This document shows, piece by piece, positions 31,135-43,699 of a stretch of 64,000 bases of DNA; position 1 is the first letter of the stretch, and each line of letters begins with the position of its first letter. The translations under genes were made by a program, and so were the position numbers. This DNA comes from Anthracocystis setariae (lineage: Eukaryota; Basidiomycota; Ustilaginomycetes; Ustilaginales; Ustilaginaceae), in the NCBI GenBank assembly GCA_928724745.1, contig CAKMXJ010000019.1, forward strand, positions 124,001 to 188,000, given 5' to 3'. The notes under the pieces were generated by a model. That model had not been told where the DNA came from, made no database searches, and saw nothing but the letters and a program-made list of their open reading frames with translations.

Positions 31135-32187
31135 TTAGGAAGACTTTGCGGCTTTTTGGGCCTTTTTGATGGCTCGCTTTCGGGTGGCTGCCTGTTGGTT
31201 GTAAGTGTAGCTGAGCAACCAGGCTCGCGGGAGGAGGAAGGTGGTAGCCCAATCGACGAATGCGTGCATAGGCCAAGGTGTGGAAGTGTACGGTCTACCC
31301 ACTGCACCTCCATTTCGACCGAGCGTCCTAAGCACCTGCGCCACATACTGCTTTGGCGTGGGAATCATGGCACTAGCGCGACGAACTTTGGACATGTTGG
31401 AAACGACAAAGTACGTGTTGAGCAGACTGACGGTGATGTTACTTGTGCGCAGCTCTTCGCCGAGAGCCTGGGACCAGCTGGCGAGGAACGATTTGGATCC
31501 AGCGTAGGTGGCCAGCATCGGCGTAGTGACTTGGCCTGCGAACGAACCGAGGTTGAGAACGAGTCCCTTTTTGCGTTGGACCATGCCAGGGATGATCATG
31601 CGCGAGACGCGCAAAACCGAGACCACGTTGATCTCGATAATGTCTTCCATTTCATCCTCCGAGGTTTCGGCAAAGTGGACTGGCATGTTGTGCGACTTGC
31701 CCACGTTGTTGACCAGTACGCCGATGTTGAGGTCCTTGACGGTGTGCTCGAGACCCTCGTACTGGCGTTCGTCACCGAGCGCAAAGTCGATCGCTTGCGT
31801 CTTGGTCTTGACACCAGGTGTGGCTGCCTCGATCTCGGCAGCGACAGTGCCGAGCTTCTCGGGACTGCGCGAGACCAGAAGAATATTGAACCCTCTGCTG
31901 GAGAGCTGCAGAGCAAACTCGCGACCAATCCCATCGGTAGCTCCGGTGACGACGGCCCAGGTAGCTTTGGAAAAGTCCTTCCTGTTGGCTCCGAACTTGG
32001 ACACCGGGATGCCAGGCAGAACGTAGACATCAGCAAGGAGCTGCGCAAACTTGAGCAGCAACGAGCCCGCGGTGAAAGCACCGATACCAGCGAGGAGCAC
32101 GATGCCTGCGGACAGAGGCGTGACACCGTGGTCGATGCGAAGACCGACATGGCGCAAGAGGCCGTCGAGTTGCTGTTCGATCGCCAT
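31135..32187 (-). CDS. IFA38: Very-long-chain 3-oxoacyl-CoA reductase (ER, SDR family)
   Basis: 350 residues, intronless. It catalyses the first reduction of the microsomal very-long-chain fatty acid elongation cycle, feeding sphingolipid synthesis. An N-terminal hydrophobic span (about residues 25-45) anchors it to the ER. The Rossmann fold shows the TGATDGIGREFA cofactor motif, the NNVGKSH segment and the catalytic YAGSK (Tyr-X3-Lys) with the upstream serine in NLGSFAG. The C-terminus KKAQKAAKSS is lysine-rich, like the ER-retrieval tails of this family. Length and motifs match yeast Ifa38 (347). Other SDRs such as 17-beta-HSD12 are the same orthologous group. Confidence 0.9.
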   Translation of the reverse strand: MAIEQQLDGLLRHVGLRIDHGVTPLSAGIVLLAGIGAFTAGSLLLKFAQLLADVYVLPGIPVSKFGANRKDFSKATWAVVTGATDGIGREFALQLSSRGFNILLVSRSPEKLGTVAAEIEAATPGVKTKTQAIDFALGDERQYEGLEHTVKDLNIGVLVNNVGKSHNMPVHFAETSEDEMEDIIEINVVSVLRVSRMIIPGMVQRKKGLVLNLGSFAGQVTTPMLATYAGSKSFLASWSQALGEELRTSNITVSLLNTYFVVSNMSKVRRASAMIPTPKQYVAQVLRTLGRNGGAVGRPYTSTPWPMHAFVDWATTFLLPRAWLLSYTYNQQAATRKRAIKKAQKAAKSS

Positions 32188-33079
32188 GATGCTCGAATTG
32201 ATGGTGGTGGTTGCGGACGTAGCGTAGCTTCAAGACCGGAGTGAAGGTTTGAGAGTTGGAAAACAAAACGGCGCCGAAAGTGTGCGGAATGCGCAAAATG
32301 GAAGCCAAAAAAAAAAAGGGCCAATGCGTCGTCGGTCGTCTCTCTGACACGTCCCACGCGCCACACGCTCAACCTGTCAAATCTACACTCTACTTTTCTT
32401 CTCGCACACCTCGCTGCAAATCACCTCTGCCATCGTCTGTCGTTCTTTCACACATTCGCATCCCTATAGGCATTCCGGTATCTACTCTTTTGTGCCGCTG
32501 TCCAAGTGACAGCGACCGAGTTGCTGAGAGCATGGCCAGATGGGAACAATTAAATGTTGGGGATCTCCGGTTATGACGTGCCGATTTCCAATCAGCGAAC
32601 GGTTCGGCGCGTCGCGGAAAATACCGATCTTCCACAATCATTCGATCGGGCATAACATTCATGACCTCAAAGCCATCCTCGTCACAAGCCATCATGTTTC
32701 TCTGTAATCCGTGCTGCTTTCATATCTGCTGAACAGCAATGGTCACTCGTCGCAATGGGCAATCGAGCACAAAGGAGATTCTGTCAACGATGAGGCTGCT
32801 GTTCTGACCCAGAGGCGTGGCAATCCGTTTAGATTTGCAAAATGCATGATGGATATTTCTTCAAAATTAGGGCTTGAAAAATTGGCATAGAAAGCTGGCA
32901 GGCCTATAATCCGCCTTCTGTTCCCATAGATGATTTCCGCTAGACTCGGCGACACTTCTCAATGAGCGAAACATCAGCAGACAAGTAGCTATGGCCTACT
33001 CGTGAATGTAACGTTGGCCAGCGCTCTCTCTAAATCGGCCGGATCGGGGGGCAGATCGCGATCATCTTCTCAAAATGAG
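32188..33079. other. Intergenic sequence; possibly decayed coding fragments
   Basis: 892 bp upstream of the reductase gene. Two adjacent minus-strand frames (32743-32955, 70 codons; 32390-32695, 101 codons) have a mixed, not low-complexity, composition but match nothing I recognise and have no obvious joining intron. They could be a relic or chance frames. A 12-A run lies near 32308. Confidence 0.4.

Positions 33080-33108
<29 letters not shown>
33080..33108 (-). terminator. Pol III terminator (CTC followed by T26) of the 5S gene
   Basis: Directly after the 5S 3' end, the minus strand has CTC and then 26 consecutive T (33105 down to 33080), far longer than the four to six T that RNA polymerase III needs. 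Confidence 0.85.
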
Positions 33109-33110
<2 letters not shown>

Positions 33111-33226
33111 CTGCAGCACCTAGGATTCCCGCGTGGTCCCCCACCGCAGTACTGACTAGGCGATACCTTGCTTAACTTCGCAGATCGGACGGGATGCGGT
33201 GCTTTCAAGGTTCTATGGCCGCAGAT
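33109..33226 (-). rRNA. 5S ribosomal RNA gene
   Basis: The minus strand from 33226 to 33109 (118 nt) reads as a fungal 5S rRNA. It includes the near-universal block GAAAGCACCGCATCCCGTCC, then GATCTGCGAAGTTAAGC (A-box region of the internal promoter) and GGTGGGGGACCACGCGGGAA (C-box region). The 5' end AUCUGCGGC pairs with the 3' end GUGCUGCAGUU to form helix I with one mismatch, so the gene looks intact. It lies alone rather than inside an rDNA unit, as is common in basidiomycetes that disperse 5S genes. A long T tract follows as terminator. Confidence 0.95.
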
Positions 33227-33763
33227 ATCAATCACCGAAACACAAAGCAAGATATATCGCCGCCGCACATGAGCATTCTGCAAATTTGCACCTCAATGAG
33301 CGCCTCCGACATACCCAGCCTTCTCTTTGTCTGGCTGTCAACTTGCATCCTGGAGATGCACGATCGCAGGGACCGCGCAGCCTTGAGTGGGGTACATACC
33401 GACGTAGGGAGATACGGAATTCCTACAGAGAACGCCCGAGCCCTTCCATGGCTTGGCGACGAACCACACCAAACCCGACAATGATTTGGTGCGTTGCGAT
33501 CCGGCCACCGGTTTGTATTGTGGGACAATAGGTGGGTCAGCACAATGGTAAGCAGAGACTTCTTATTGGAAATCCAGATGACCAACTACCATCCTAAGCG
33601 GGGCTTGGATCGCGCTGCTTTTGCCACAATGGCAGCGGAGCAGAGCGGATACTCGACAGACGCGACCCGAGCGTGCATGCTTCCCACGAGGACCGTGCTC
33701 CTTTGAAACATATTTGCAATCGTCGGAGGCTTGAGTTGCTGCCTGGGTGTGTAATGCTCCTTG

Positions 33764-33779
33764 CTGGCGAGCTCGCCAG
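33764..33779. repeat. 16-bp perfect palindrome
   Basis: CTGGCGAGCTCGCCAG is its own reverse complement. It stands alone in the gene-poor block. Confidence 0.8.
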
Positions 33780-35625
33780 TAACACAATGAGATGGGGAAG
33801 GGGAGGGGGGGGGGCTGGGAGGCTCACATCTAGGCGCCATAGCCTACTGTACATGCAGATCTGGTTCGGATCGACGCTTCGCTCACCAAACTCAGCTATC
33901 GCTTAGCTCGCTCACCGATATCTGCTGACAATTGACACCATCTTCCTAGCTTGATTCGGTTGGCGGTTAAGCACAAATATGCAAGCGCTACACATCGCCA
34001 CCATATCGGTCATCTTTAACAATGTATCGTATGAAACCCCTTTGACCATACACTTGCTCATATTGAAACGAGACAAAACTTGATCTGGTCAATTCAAATC
34101 GAGATGCACACAGGTCGTTCCACATCATTGTTCTCTTGAGCGTTTGAGGAGATTTCGAACGTTTCTAGCGGTGGCTCGGAGCCCCCGCGCATGTCACCAC
34201 GCGTTGTCATGATCCCCTTTGTCCTATACAGTACATACAGTACGATGGTCCCGGAACAAAGGGCAACGAACCCACTTTTCCATCGGTTTCCGGCTCGGAG
34301 CAATCAGATTTAGGGGGGTTTTTGCTTCTCGGATCGCGCCACTTTGTCCGCGGGCCGAACAAACTAGACCTGCACTCGAGTCGTTTTCCTCTCTCGATGG
34401 AGTCACATGTCTCTCTCAGCTTGGACCTTTTAAGTCATCCCTATCCCACAGGTGGCTGCGTTCGCTTCAGGGATCTGGCGGACAAGGGTTGCTGCACAGC
34501 CGCGCTTCTCGAAGCATAAGCGAAATCGCGTACGAACAGGTCACTTCTGTTCTCACACCATGTCGATAGTCTCGACAAAAAAGGGGGGGGGGGATCCCAT
34601 TCATACAGTATCCAGGATACGCTAGCGCTGAAGAGTAGGAGTATAAGACGAGATCAAGCCGCGCATTGCTTTTAGTGTTGTAGACCGGTGGAGTTGGGAA
34701 GTGCGTCGATTGAAGACTGGTCGAAGCATGGGTGAATCACGAACGCGAAAAGGCTCGTTCTCATCAACAGCTTCCAGATGCAAAGCATGTGCATCCCGCA
34801 TCGTTGAAGTCTACAGATATTCAGACCAACAGAGATCTCAACCGTGCTCAAGCCCTTTCGACGCTTCAAAGCGATGACATTTACCATGCGACAGATGTCC
34901 ACCTCGAATCCGATGCCAACCAACAATGCGCTGTTATGCCACCAACCACACACATCAACAACGGTTTGCAACTCGATCAGATCCTACCTCCTACACTCGT
35001 ACCAGAGACCGAGGACAAGAGACCCGCTGTATCACGGAATGAGAAGTGCTCACACTGTGGAAGATTGTATCAACCACCGTTTACTGGGAAGATTCTTGCA
35101 TCTGTACTCAACATTTGAATTCATGTCTTCTCGAAGCCGCCTTCTGGATGATGAAGGATGTGCGAACGACATACCCGTATACGGCAATGTCACCACTCAG
35201 GCACGGGCTAGGTCCCGTATGAAAAGTGGTTGCAGAGTGGATCTACGGCGTGGAAAATTTTTCTCACTCGTGGTCTACACGCGGAGCCCGCTCGCTGCGT
35301 TGACAGCTGCATCTGTGCCACGGTTTACGAATTCGCAAACCGAGATGTAGATAAAGTCGATGACGGGGGGGGGTGTGGACAGGCGGAATTGGCAATTCCG
35401 AGGCTTGGTCAGCTCAGCTTTCCAAGAAACTCTGCCGCCCGCAGGTTTGGCTTGCACGAGTGTGCCAAGACGTGCAGTAGTACAGTAATCGAAACATTGA
35501 AGCAACCGACGGGAGGAAAGGGGGAGGTTGGGGGTTTGGGGAGGTGCACCCTGAATGCACGGTAGGCGTCTGAGTATGTCTGAGTGTGCTGTAGTTTGGG
35601 ATGACTACGCCTTGTTTGGGCAGGA

Positions 35626-35638
35626 GGGTTAGGGTTAG
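35626..35638 (+). repeat. Interstitial telomere-type tract
   Basis: GGGTTAGGGTTAG, about two units of the TTAGGG repeat used at smut telomeres, lies inside the gene-poor block. Confidence 0.7.
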
Positions 35639-38600
35639 TGTTGGAAAACTTGCAGGCTGACAGCTGCTATAGTACAGTACAGGGCAGACAACAACGTGGC
35701 GAGGCCCAGGTGAGCAGGTGAGCGGAGTGGCCTAGCAAGAGTGGCTTCGGAATGTTGTCGTACGACGCACGCATCTTGGGTGACTACGGCCAAGCGGAGG
35801 ATTAAACACACATGCACTCGACTGTACAAGGAACAGTGTAAGGCAAGTTCATGTGTGATACTGTATGCTACAACAACACCCGACTCAGAACAATTACCCG
35901 GCCATGAGCCATAGCTACAAGCCAAGGGGGGAGGGGGAGGAGCGATAGCAGCCAGCAAAAGAGCAGAGTGCGGCTTAGTGCGGTCCGATCGGAGCTCTAT
36001 ATCACTGGGTTGCTGATTTGCGCTTCAACTGGAAGAAGAAGAGAAGAAGCAAAAATTTTCTCGTCCATCATGCAATTCACTGTAAATTTGCCACTCAACG
36101 ACGCGGAGGAACTTGCGTTTTCCACCTCCGCACCCTCTGCCATCAACGTCCCGCCGCCACCAAGAAAAAATCATCTCACACTTGTTCCAATTTCACCACG
36201 CGTGCTGTCAACACTCAGCAAAAAGCAAAAAAAGTGAGTTCTAAAACCATTTTGAAACGTGGCTATGGAGGATGACAGACTTGGCAACCAGCCAGTGAGT
36301 TGGGTTTCGGGCGCATGTACTTAGATGGTTCTGTTGTCAACGCCGCCGCCGCCGCCGTCGATGAGGTTTGCTTGATACTGTACAGTGTGTTCAGAGAAAG
36401 TCAGCAACGCCGAATGACTGACGACCCTTTTTGACGTGGATGAATATTGCCCACAGCTGCAAGAGGGACAGTGCTGCAAAGAGCGCTGGAGAACTGCAGG
36501 TCAACAGGCTCTGTCGAGCGTGGGATGTTCAGCTGGTTGTTCCTGAAGGATTTGATCTCTCTAGCTGTTAGCACGAAGAAACACACTCATCAAAAAAAGA
36601 GGAAGAAAGTTGCACCATTCTTAGATTGCCCGATTGGAGGATGGATCGGTGGCATGGCAGGCGTAGTTTTGGTCGCGGAATTGGTAACGGTACTGTACCC
36701 TGTTTGGAAGATGTGCTCTATTGAAAGGACGTGCTGTGATGTACAGTAGGTGCAGAGACGGGCAGGAACTGCAGTTCATGCTACAGTAACGGGCAGAGAT
36801 GTGATCCATTGTATGCACGCGTCGTGCTGACCCTAAAAAATCTTGGACGCACGCGTATAAACTTAGCCCTTTGTTCCATTGTCTGGCTGCTGTGACACAC
36901 AAACTCTCTCTCACACACGTTCCTTCCCTTTCATCATAGCTCTCCTCACACTATTTGGTGAGCCTGTACATGTATATATACCGGTTCTTTTCGCCCTTCA
37001 AGTGAATCTAAAGTCAGATCTCGCTTGATACCAACTTCGAGGACGCAGAGAAAAGGGTACACTGTACAACCCTCACTGGTGACCGATGCAGTGTGCCGGT
37101 GATAATAGACAGTACGTAGTGAATGGCCGGGAAGAAATCACATATTTTTCTTCTTCTTCTTCTTCTTTTTTTTACGCTGCAAATCCAACATCTGCACTAC
37201 CTGCTACAGTACCACTATGCTTGCATGAAATTTATCTTTGCAAATGCGTTCAGCTTCAGTTTCCGATGCACCACAGCACCCACGCAACCCTCCTCTTTAT
37301 GCGTCACATGCCGTGATGACCTCCGGTAGATTAGATTCATGCTTTTACGCAGTGTGACAGTAGGAAATTGTTTATCCTTCCACACCAAGTACATACTACT
37401 GTAGATGATTTCAGAAGAAGAGTACATCCCGAACCGCGAAAAGAAAGCGTTCTGTTTTGGTGCTCCGAAACAAAGTGTACCCCCATCCTCACCCTCCTAG
37501 CTTATAGCCCTTTGCAGTTCCCTTGCGATCCACTTGAACGGCACGCTCAAAATCACGGGAATGTGCAGCTTACTCATATTACAGTGCAGTATGCACACCA
37601 GTGCACCGTAAATTACAGAGTACAGTGCTGTGTGCTGCATCTGCGTCTGTGCTGTAGGTACAGTATGCGTTCGCTGCCGTGTTGACAGCTGAGAATTGAT
37701 GTCGGGACGGGACGTCAATGTCCGCACAAACCATATCATCATCCTTCTTGCTATTGCCTAAAATGGACGGCTTTTCGCTCTTATAGCAAAGATCTTCACA
37801 CTGATTACTGTATTGCACAGCTGTACTGTCCAGTATACACCAAACGCTGAGATACGACGACCACTAAGTCAGGGCGCACTGTGGGGTTGAGGCTTGGATC
37901 TGCCGTTGTGAACAGTTTCCCGACAGCGGACCCCTGCAGAGACCCTGTGTGGCACTGTACTAACCAGCCGGGTTGCCATGGGGTTTTCTGCATCCTGTTG
38001 TAAGACCGCACGGGTATCCAAGGTCGAGCAATGGGCGCTTTGACACAACCGTGACGAGCGCAAGGTTGTTCGGCAACGGTGTCTGCTGCAAAACACGGGC
38101 TTTCCCCAAAGCATCAACGTGCGAAAGCCGAAAGGGATCGAAGCCACCACCCGCTCTACCAGGCATGAAAACAGAGAATTCATCCGGACGGGAAGCTATC
38201 CCGATGGCGTTTGCTCAGCAGCTTCTTCAAGCATAGACACCCCCCCCCCCCCCCCTTCGCACGGGAAAGACCCAAGTTCGCCATGAATGAATGCTGCAAC
38301 ACAAGTCAGCATCCAACTAAGATTCTCGTCTGAGTCTCACGACACTGCTGCGGTCTCGTCTCTGAATTGTTCGCCGCATCGCATGAACAGCGCCATGTGT
38401 GCATGTTTGCCGGACCCATTGATTAGTATTTGATATCTAATGTGCAAATGCTTCGGACGAGCGTAGACCGGCTGTTTTCCGCTGCTGTCGGGGTGGTGTC
38501 CCTAGAGCGGGAGCTTTGTTTCAATGTCAGCCGCAGTATAGTGACTGTTTAGATGCAACCCTGGGGACCGATGAATCGTTCTAGATCTGCAAATTTCAGG

Positions 38601-39556
38601 GTCCTACCGTACCAAATGCACCATCCCAAGCGGTGCTACAGAAAACAAAAAGCTCGTGTCTCGACACGTTTGATGTACTGTACTGTGCAGTGCTGTAGTT
38701 GCCTGGGAGAGTCAAGAGGCGGTGTGGGAATCGCCGAAAATGGGCCGAGAAGCCCGCGTAGATGGGTGAGTAGAGAGGACAGTAGCTGCGCGTTGGTTCG
38801 TCGGTGAACCGTTCTTACTGTGAGAGCGAAAGCAAGTGTCAGAGTAGGTGCGCAATTTGATTTTCCCGACGATTTAATTTAAGAGAGAATAATCACGGAA
38901 TGCTTTGCGGGCAAACAAAGAAAGAAAGAAAAAAAAACAGAGAAGAGGGTTTATCGGGATCCAAGTTAGCTACTGCTTACTGTAGTTACTGTTTGGTCTT
39001 GACCGATCTGAGATTTCGGCCATTTACCTCGCCGTTCCCAGATCTCGGCGTTGCAATATCCGTCCTAAGACAAGCCCTCTGAAACAACGATAAGCCATGG
39101 ATGCTATCGCGGTGGTGGCCGCTGCAACACTGTTACTGTACTGCCCAATTTACGAGACAAGCTGAAAACTGAATCAGAGGCTGGATCGATCGATCAACAC
39201 TCCTATTTGTGTTGTTGTTGTTGTTGTTGGTATGATTGTTGTTGAGGTGAAAGAATGTGTGGCGCGGAGATGCAGCTGGCAAACAACAAGAGGGCGGATC
39301 GCATGAAGTACAGTAGCTGCTAAACGGGAAGCGAGATCACCAAAAGCATGTCGCGCCACCCAGTCCCTTGCGAAAAACATGGGGGAGCCACAACGACCAA
39401 CAAGTGGGATGGACGTTTTCTGTTTGCCGGTTTCAATTCATTATCTTTCTGAAATTCACGCTCCTACGCACAATCTAAAGCTCGTTTTTAGGGCGTACAT
39501 GTATTGTTTAGTATGGTAGCGAGATTGGGTTGCCAACGGAAAGCCGGTTGCAGTAA

Positions 39557-39591
39557 GTGAGTGAGTGAGTGAGTGAGTGAGTGAGTGAGTG
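39557..39591. repeat. (GTGA)n tetranucleotide array
   Basis: About eight and a half GTGA units in the gene-poor block. Confidence 0.9.
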
Positions 39592-42500
39592 TGTCTTGCT
39601 AGCAGATCATCGAACCGTGGGCGGGAACACTAGCGATTCCCAGAGAGGCAGAAAGCGTTGCCAAGGTGTTGGCGGGAAGTTTCGAAACAGGGTGAGGTGG
39701 TGGACTAGCCAGCAAGCAGCGTCGCCAGCGTGGAAACGGGGAAATCAAAACGTCTAAATCTAGGGTGCACAGTGGCGATCACGATCATGCACGCGATATC
39801 ATGCGTCCTTGTCGATCTCTCTCGCTCATGCCGCAGACAACAAGAAGAGCAACCAACGGCAAAAAAAGAGTTAGTCGCACCACTACTGCCGCTTTTTTTT
39901 TTGCTACGTTCTCTGCGATGCTTTGCCAAAAACCCGACGACGATCGTCTGCTTCGCAGCGAGACAGAGGCGATGTGCAGGTAGGTTGCTTTTGGTGAGAG
40001 CCAAGAGGTCGTTTCTTGCCAGACCGCAGCCGAATCTGCGCGACCAGGATGATTTAGAGCGAGCTAACGCACGAGAAAAAGGGGCTTTCCACAGCATCTT
40101 GAGCTTTGAAAAGCAACACTTTCATTCTCAGCCTACAGTACAGCACTTCTGTACCATCCATATCTCCGCACATGCTGCCTACACTATATGCTATGTATGC
40201 TTGTCCAAGCAATATCAGAATGAAAGAAAAAAGTGCAGATTCATCCCTCGCCGAGTGGAAAGACGCCAGATGGGTTGAGGGCAAATGAAGACGATGCAAA
40301 TGACAGCTGCACGAGATTGCAATCGGCCGTTGGTTGGTTGGCAACCTACCCGCAACGATGTGACAGAAGCGTTACGCGGAAGCAACTTCGATGTATGTAT
40401 GCTAGCTGCGGAAGCTATGCAACCCGACCATGCGAGTTGCGTTGCGTTGCGTTGCTGTATTGCGCGGAATTTCGGAATATGGGCAGAGCGGGCTCCTATA
40501 ATCTATAATCAAGGCGACGCACGCCTCTGAACCCAACACTGCGGGACCGGAGAGAGGCGACCCGAACGCGGACACGGCCAGCAGATTGAATTGCAACTGA
40601 GAAAAAAAAAATAGAAAAAAAAAGAAAAAGAAAAGGAAATATGCCGACGGTGTGCTGTCCACTATACTGTAAGATCCCGTTTCTTGAAAATCCAACGTCG
40701 GCTCCTAGGATTTCGAACTCTCGTGTGCCAGAAGCGAGGCCTCGCTTGAAGCTACAGACTGTTTTCTCTTTGAACAGTATCCAGCCGAAGGTGACTTCAT
40801 GGCTGTGCTGCAATGTACCGTACCGTGCAAGCGTGTTGTTGTCCTGTTGCCGAGACGATCTTGGGCCTACTGCGACTGGTGATCGAGATGGACCGCGTGA
40901 GGTCGAGTCGAGCCGTCATTTTCACCTTGTTCGCTTAGTGTGCCAATGCGTTGTTACGCTCAAGCCAAGCAAGCTATTCTCGCATGCTGAAGATCGGACC
41001 GGCAGCCGAAAAATCACATCCACAACATCACAATAGTACAGACAGCAACTGAGCTGTGCCTTAAGGCTAGGAACTCACTCTTCGCTTGATGAAGCGAAAC
41101 ACGCTTACCTTCCTATTTTGGGAAGTCCGACTAATCCAAATTTACCCTTCAGAGAGAACCAGAAGTGGGGTGCATCATGAGATCTGTCTCATCTCATGTC
41201 GTCTTGACTCGCCATTTGTCGGAACCACCTTTTTTTACCTTTTTTCTTTTTTTTTTTTTTGGTTGGTTCTTGCTCTTTTGTTGTTGGTTGCCGAAGTCGA
41301 TCGGAGCCTGAAAATCGGCTTGACCCGAGCAAGCTCAATTTCTCTTTCCCTGCCAGCGTCGCTCGCTCTCAAGTACAGTACAGGACACGGTACACTATTC
41401 TCTTTTCATTCGGCTTCCGATCTTGGCTCCAGTGGCTGGATGCCGTGGCGATGCGCTTGACGACGTTCGGGACGCGCAAACCCCAGCCGAAGACTCGCCA
41501 AACGCTTTAGCGAAAAGCCAACATCACACACTCGAGCCGAAATCAAATCGTTACACAGTATATTTGTTTTACTCTTGTGCATGCATGCCATGACGATGGG
41601 ATCGCATCGTCTCACCCTTCGCATGCTACGCGCTCATCTCGAAATGCAATGCAATGCCATCGGTGAGCGTCGAGCTTGCCAAGTCCAGCGATCATTATTA
41701 TTATTGGCGACGATGGATTCGTTCTCGCCATGATGCTTTGCAGCTCGTCCAAAATGGCAGGAATGGTCTTACCTCGATCTGATCCCGATCTTTGAGAAGC
41801 GCACAGCGGCGTACTCCAGCGATCTCAATTGCCAAGTTTCTGCGTCCGTCTGGCTGGTAACGAGCCGGTTCGTTTTCCCATCTGCTTTCTTTCACGTCCG
41901 ATCGTGAGCAGGGAGTGCATCAATTCGTATTACTGTACACGGATGGTGCCTAGCGGAGAAAAAGTCACGTCCAGCTCTCGCCGAAATGAGCTACGCACCA
42001 CCTCAAAGTTCAGTTGCAGTCCCACACAAAACCCCGACTTTCCTGCCAATCCACTCGTGGCCCATGCCAAGTTTCTGTGTGGTCTCAATTAGCGCTGCAA
42101 GCATGATGCACTCCATGTCGTGAGAATTGGAGAACACGTGCATACACACTGTACTTTACTTTACTACAGTATACTGTACGATCCTGTAACGAGCATGTTC
42201 TTCTTTCGGGGGTGCAGTTTACCGTGTGCAATCAAGCCAGCCAGGCAGCCACATGCAGCAGGTCTCGTAGAGGTACAGCGTGGCAAGAACCAGCATGTCC
42301 AGCGGCTGCCATGGAGCCAAACCCGCCGACGAGAAGAGCACATTACAGTCTCATGATTCGACCAAAGCGCTCCTACCCTGTAGCCCCATCTTTGATTCCT
42401 TTTTCTTTCACCTCCGCAAAGCGTGTGGCACTGTCACGAACGCCTTGACCGTGTCAACTGAGGCATCCAAGTCAACGCCAAGGCCACGGCTTCGCGAAGC

Positions 42501-43671
42501 GAATGGACACTTATAATGAGGAGGAGTGATGGCGGCGGAGGCGCTCGCCAGCGGCTACTTAGGCGATCTGACAAGCTGGTCGTTGGATTGGGCTGGCGGC
42601 AGAGAAGGCAAGCCGAACATTCGGTACACACGGCACATCTGCAGCTGCACACCAGAGACGCTCTCTCGAATGGTTCTCTGCAAGCAGTCAACGTAGCCAA
42701 GGCGCTACTCTTCCCTGTTAGCGAAGCTGCACAGCTTCTGCACCGAAGAACAGCGGCATACAGAACAGCACAGCACAGCACCGCACTATACTACCGCACT
42801 GCACTGCACAGTAGCATGCTTTCGGCTCATTGCAGAGAGCACCTGGGATGAACCTGAAGACGCAACCGACCATGATGACTGAACTGCATCCTAGACTGCA
42901 AAATGGGGTCCCCGATGACGGGCGCGAGAAGGAGGGCTTTGATGACTTGATAATGCAATGCTGTCCTGTCCTGTACTGTGCCGTGTGCTGTGCTGTAGGG
43001 TCAAACGGACGGGAGGCAGAATCCATGTCGGTCGGCGCTCTACACAAACAGCCGCCACCATTACCGGCGTCAGCAAAAAGAAAGCTACACTACTACTGAA
43101 CTGGCAGATCAAAGTTTCAATAATTCAACTCCAGCAAAGTCAAAAGAAGAAAGGAGGAGGAGGCGGTGGCGTAACGAAACAGGAGCCGTTTCTGTAGGGC
43201 TGTGAAGCTTTATTTAAATTGTGCAAAAGTTCGATCCAATCGCAATTTGTTGCACCTTTTACAGCGAGTTGGCAAGCGCGTATCAGACCAAAACCCACGC
43301 AGGGGCCGCCGCCGACGACAACAACGACAACAACAATAACCAACGCCGCAGGGGCCTACAGTTATTTTGGCGGTCCGCCGAAACCCCCTTGCACGGTTGC
43401 GCTCCTGGATCGCTTCGGCACCCGCTCCTTGCACACCACCGCCGAGTCCTGGAATGATATGTAGCCACATCAATCCGAAGCAACACCACCATCAGCCCAG
43501 CGACCATGGCGTTGTATGGCTGCATCATACTGTTGGTTGGTTAGCTTGACAAACGACGTTCGCCGTTGCATTCGCCTCGGCGGTTGCTGGGCGGGCGTTG
43601 GAGCCTCGTCTGTGAGCACTGTCGGTCTATCGGTCTATCGGTCCGTCGGTGTTTCGGTTGCAATACAGTCT

Positions 43672-43699
43672 TGTGCTGTGCTGTGCTGTGCTGTGCTGT
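43672..43699. repeat. (TGTGC)n pentanucleotide array
   Basis: About five and a half TGTGC units, preceded at 43622-43650 by a GGTCTATC/GGTCCGTC array and followed by short CACG and CTCG arrays. Confidence 0.85.

Noticed and set aside
34732..35350. Overlapping 128- and 168-codon frames in the gene-poor block
   Set aside because: No signal peptide, domain or codon pattern like the neighbouring genes; two overlapping frames with equal lack of features suggest chance.
40700..40730. GGATTTCGAACTC resembling a reverse tRNA B box
   Set aside because: One base too long for the consensus, and no cloverleaf is found around it.
43225..43250. GTTCGATCC resembling a tRNA B box
   Set aside because: No matching A box, acceptor stem or anticodon arm can be folded from the flanking bases.
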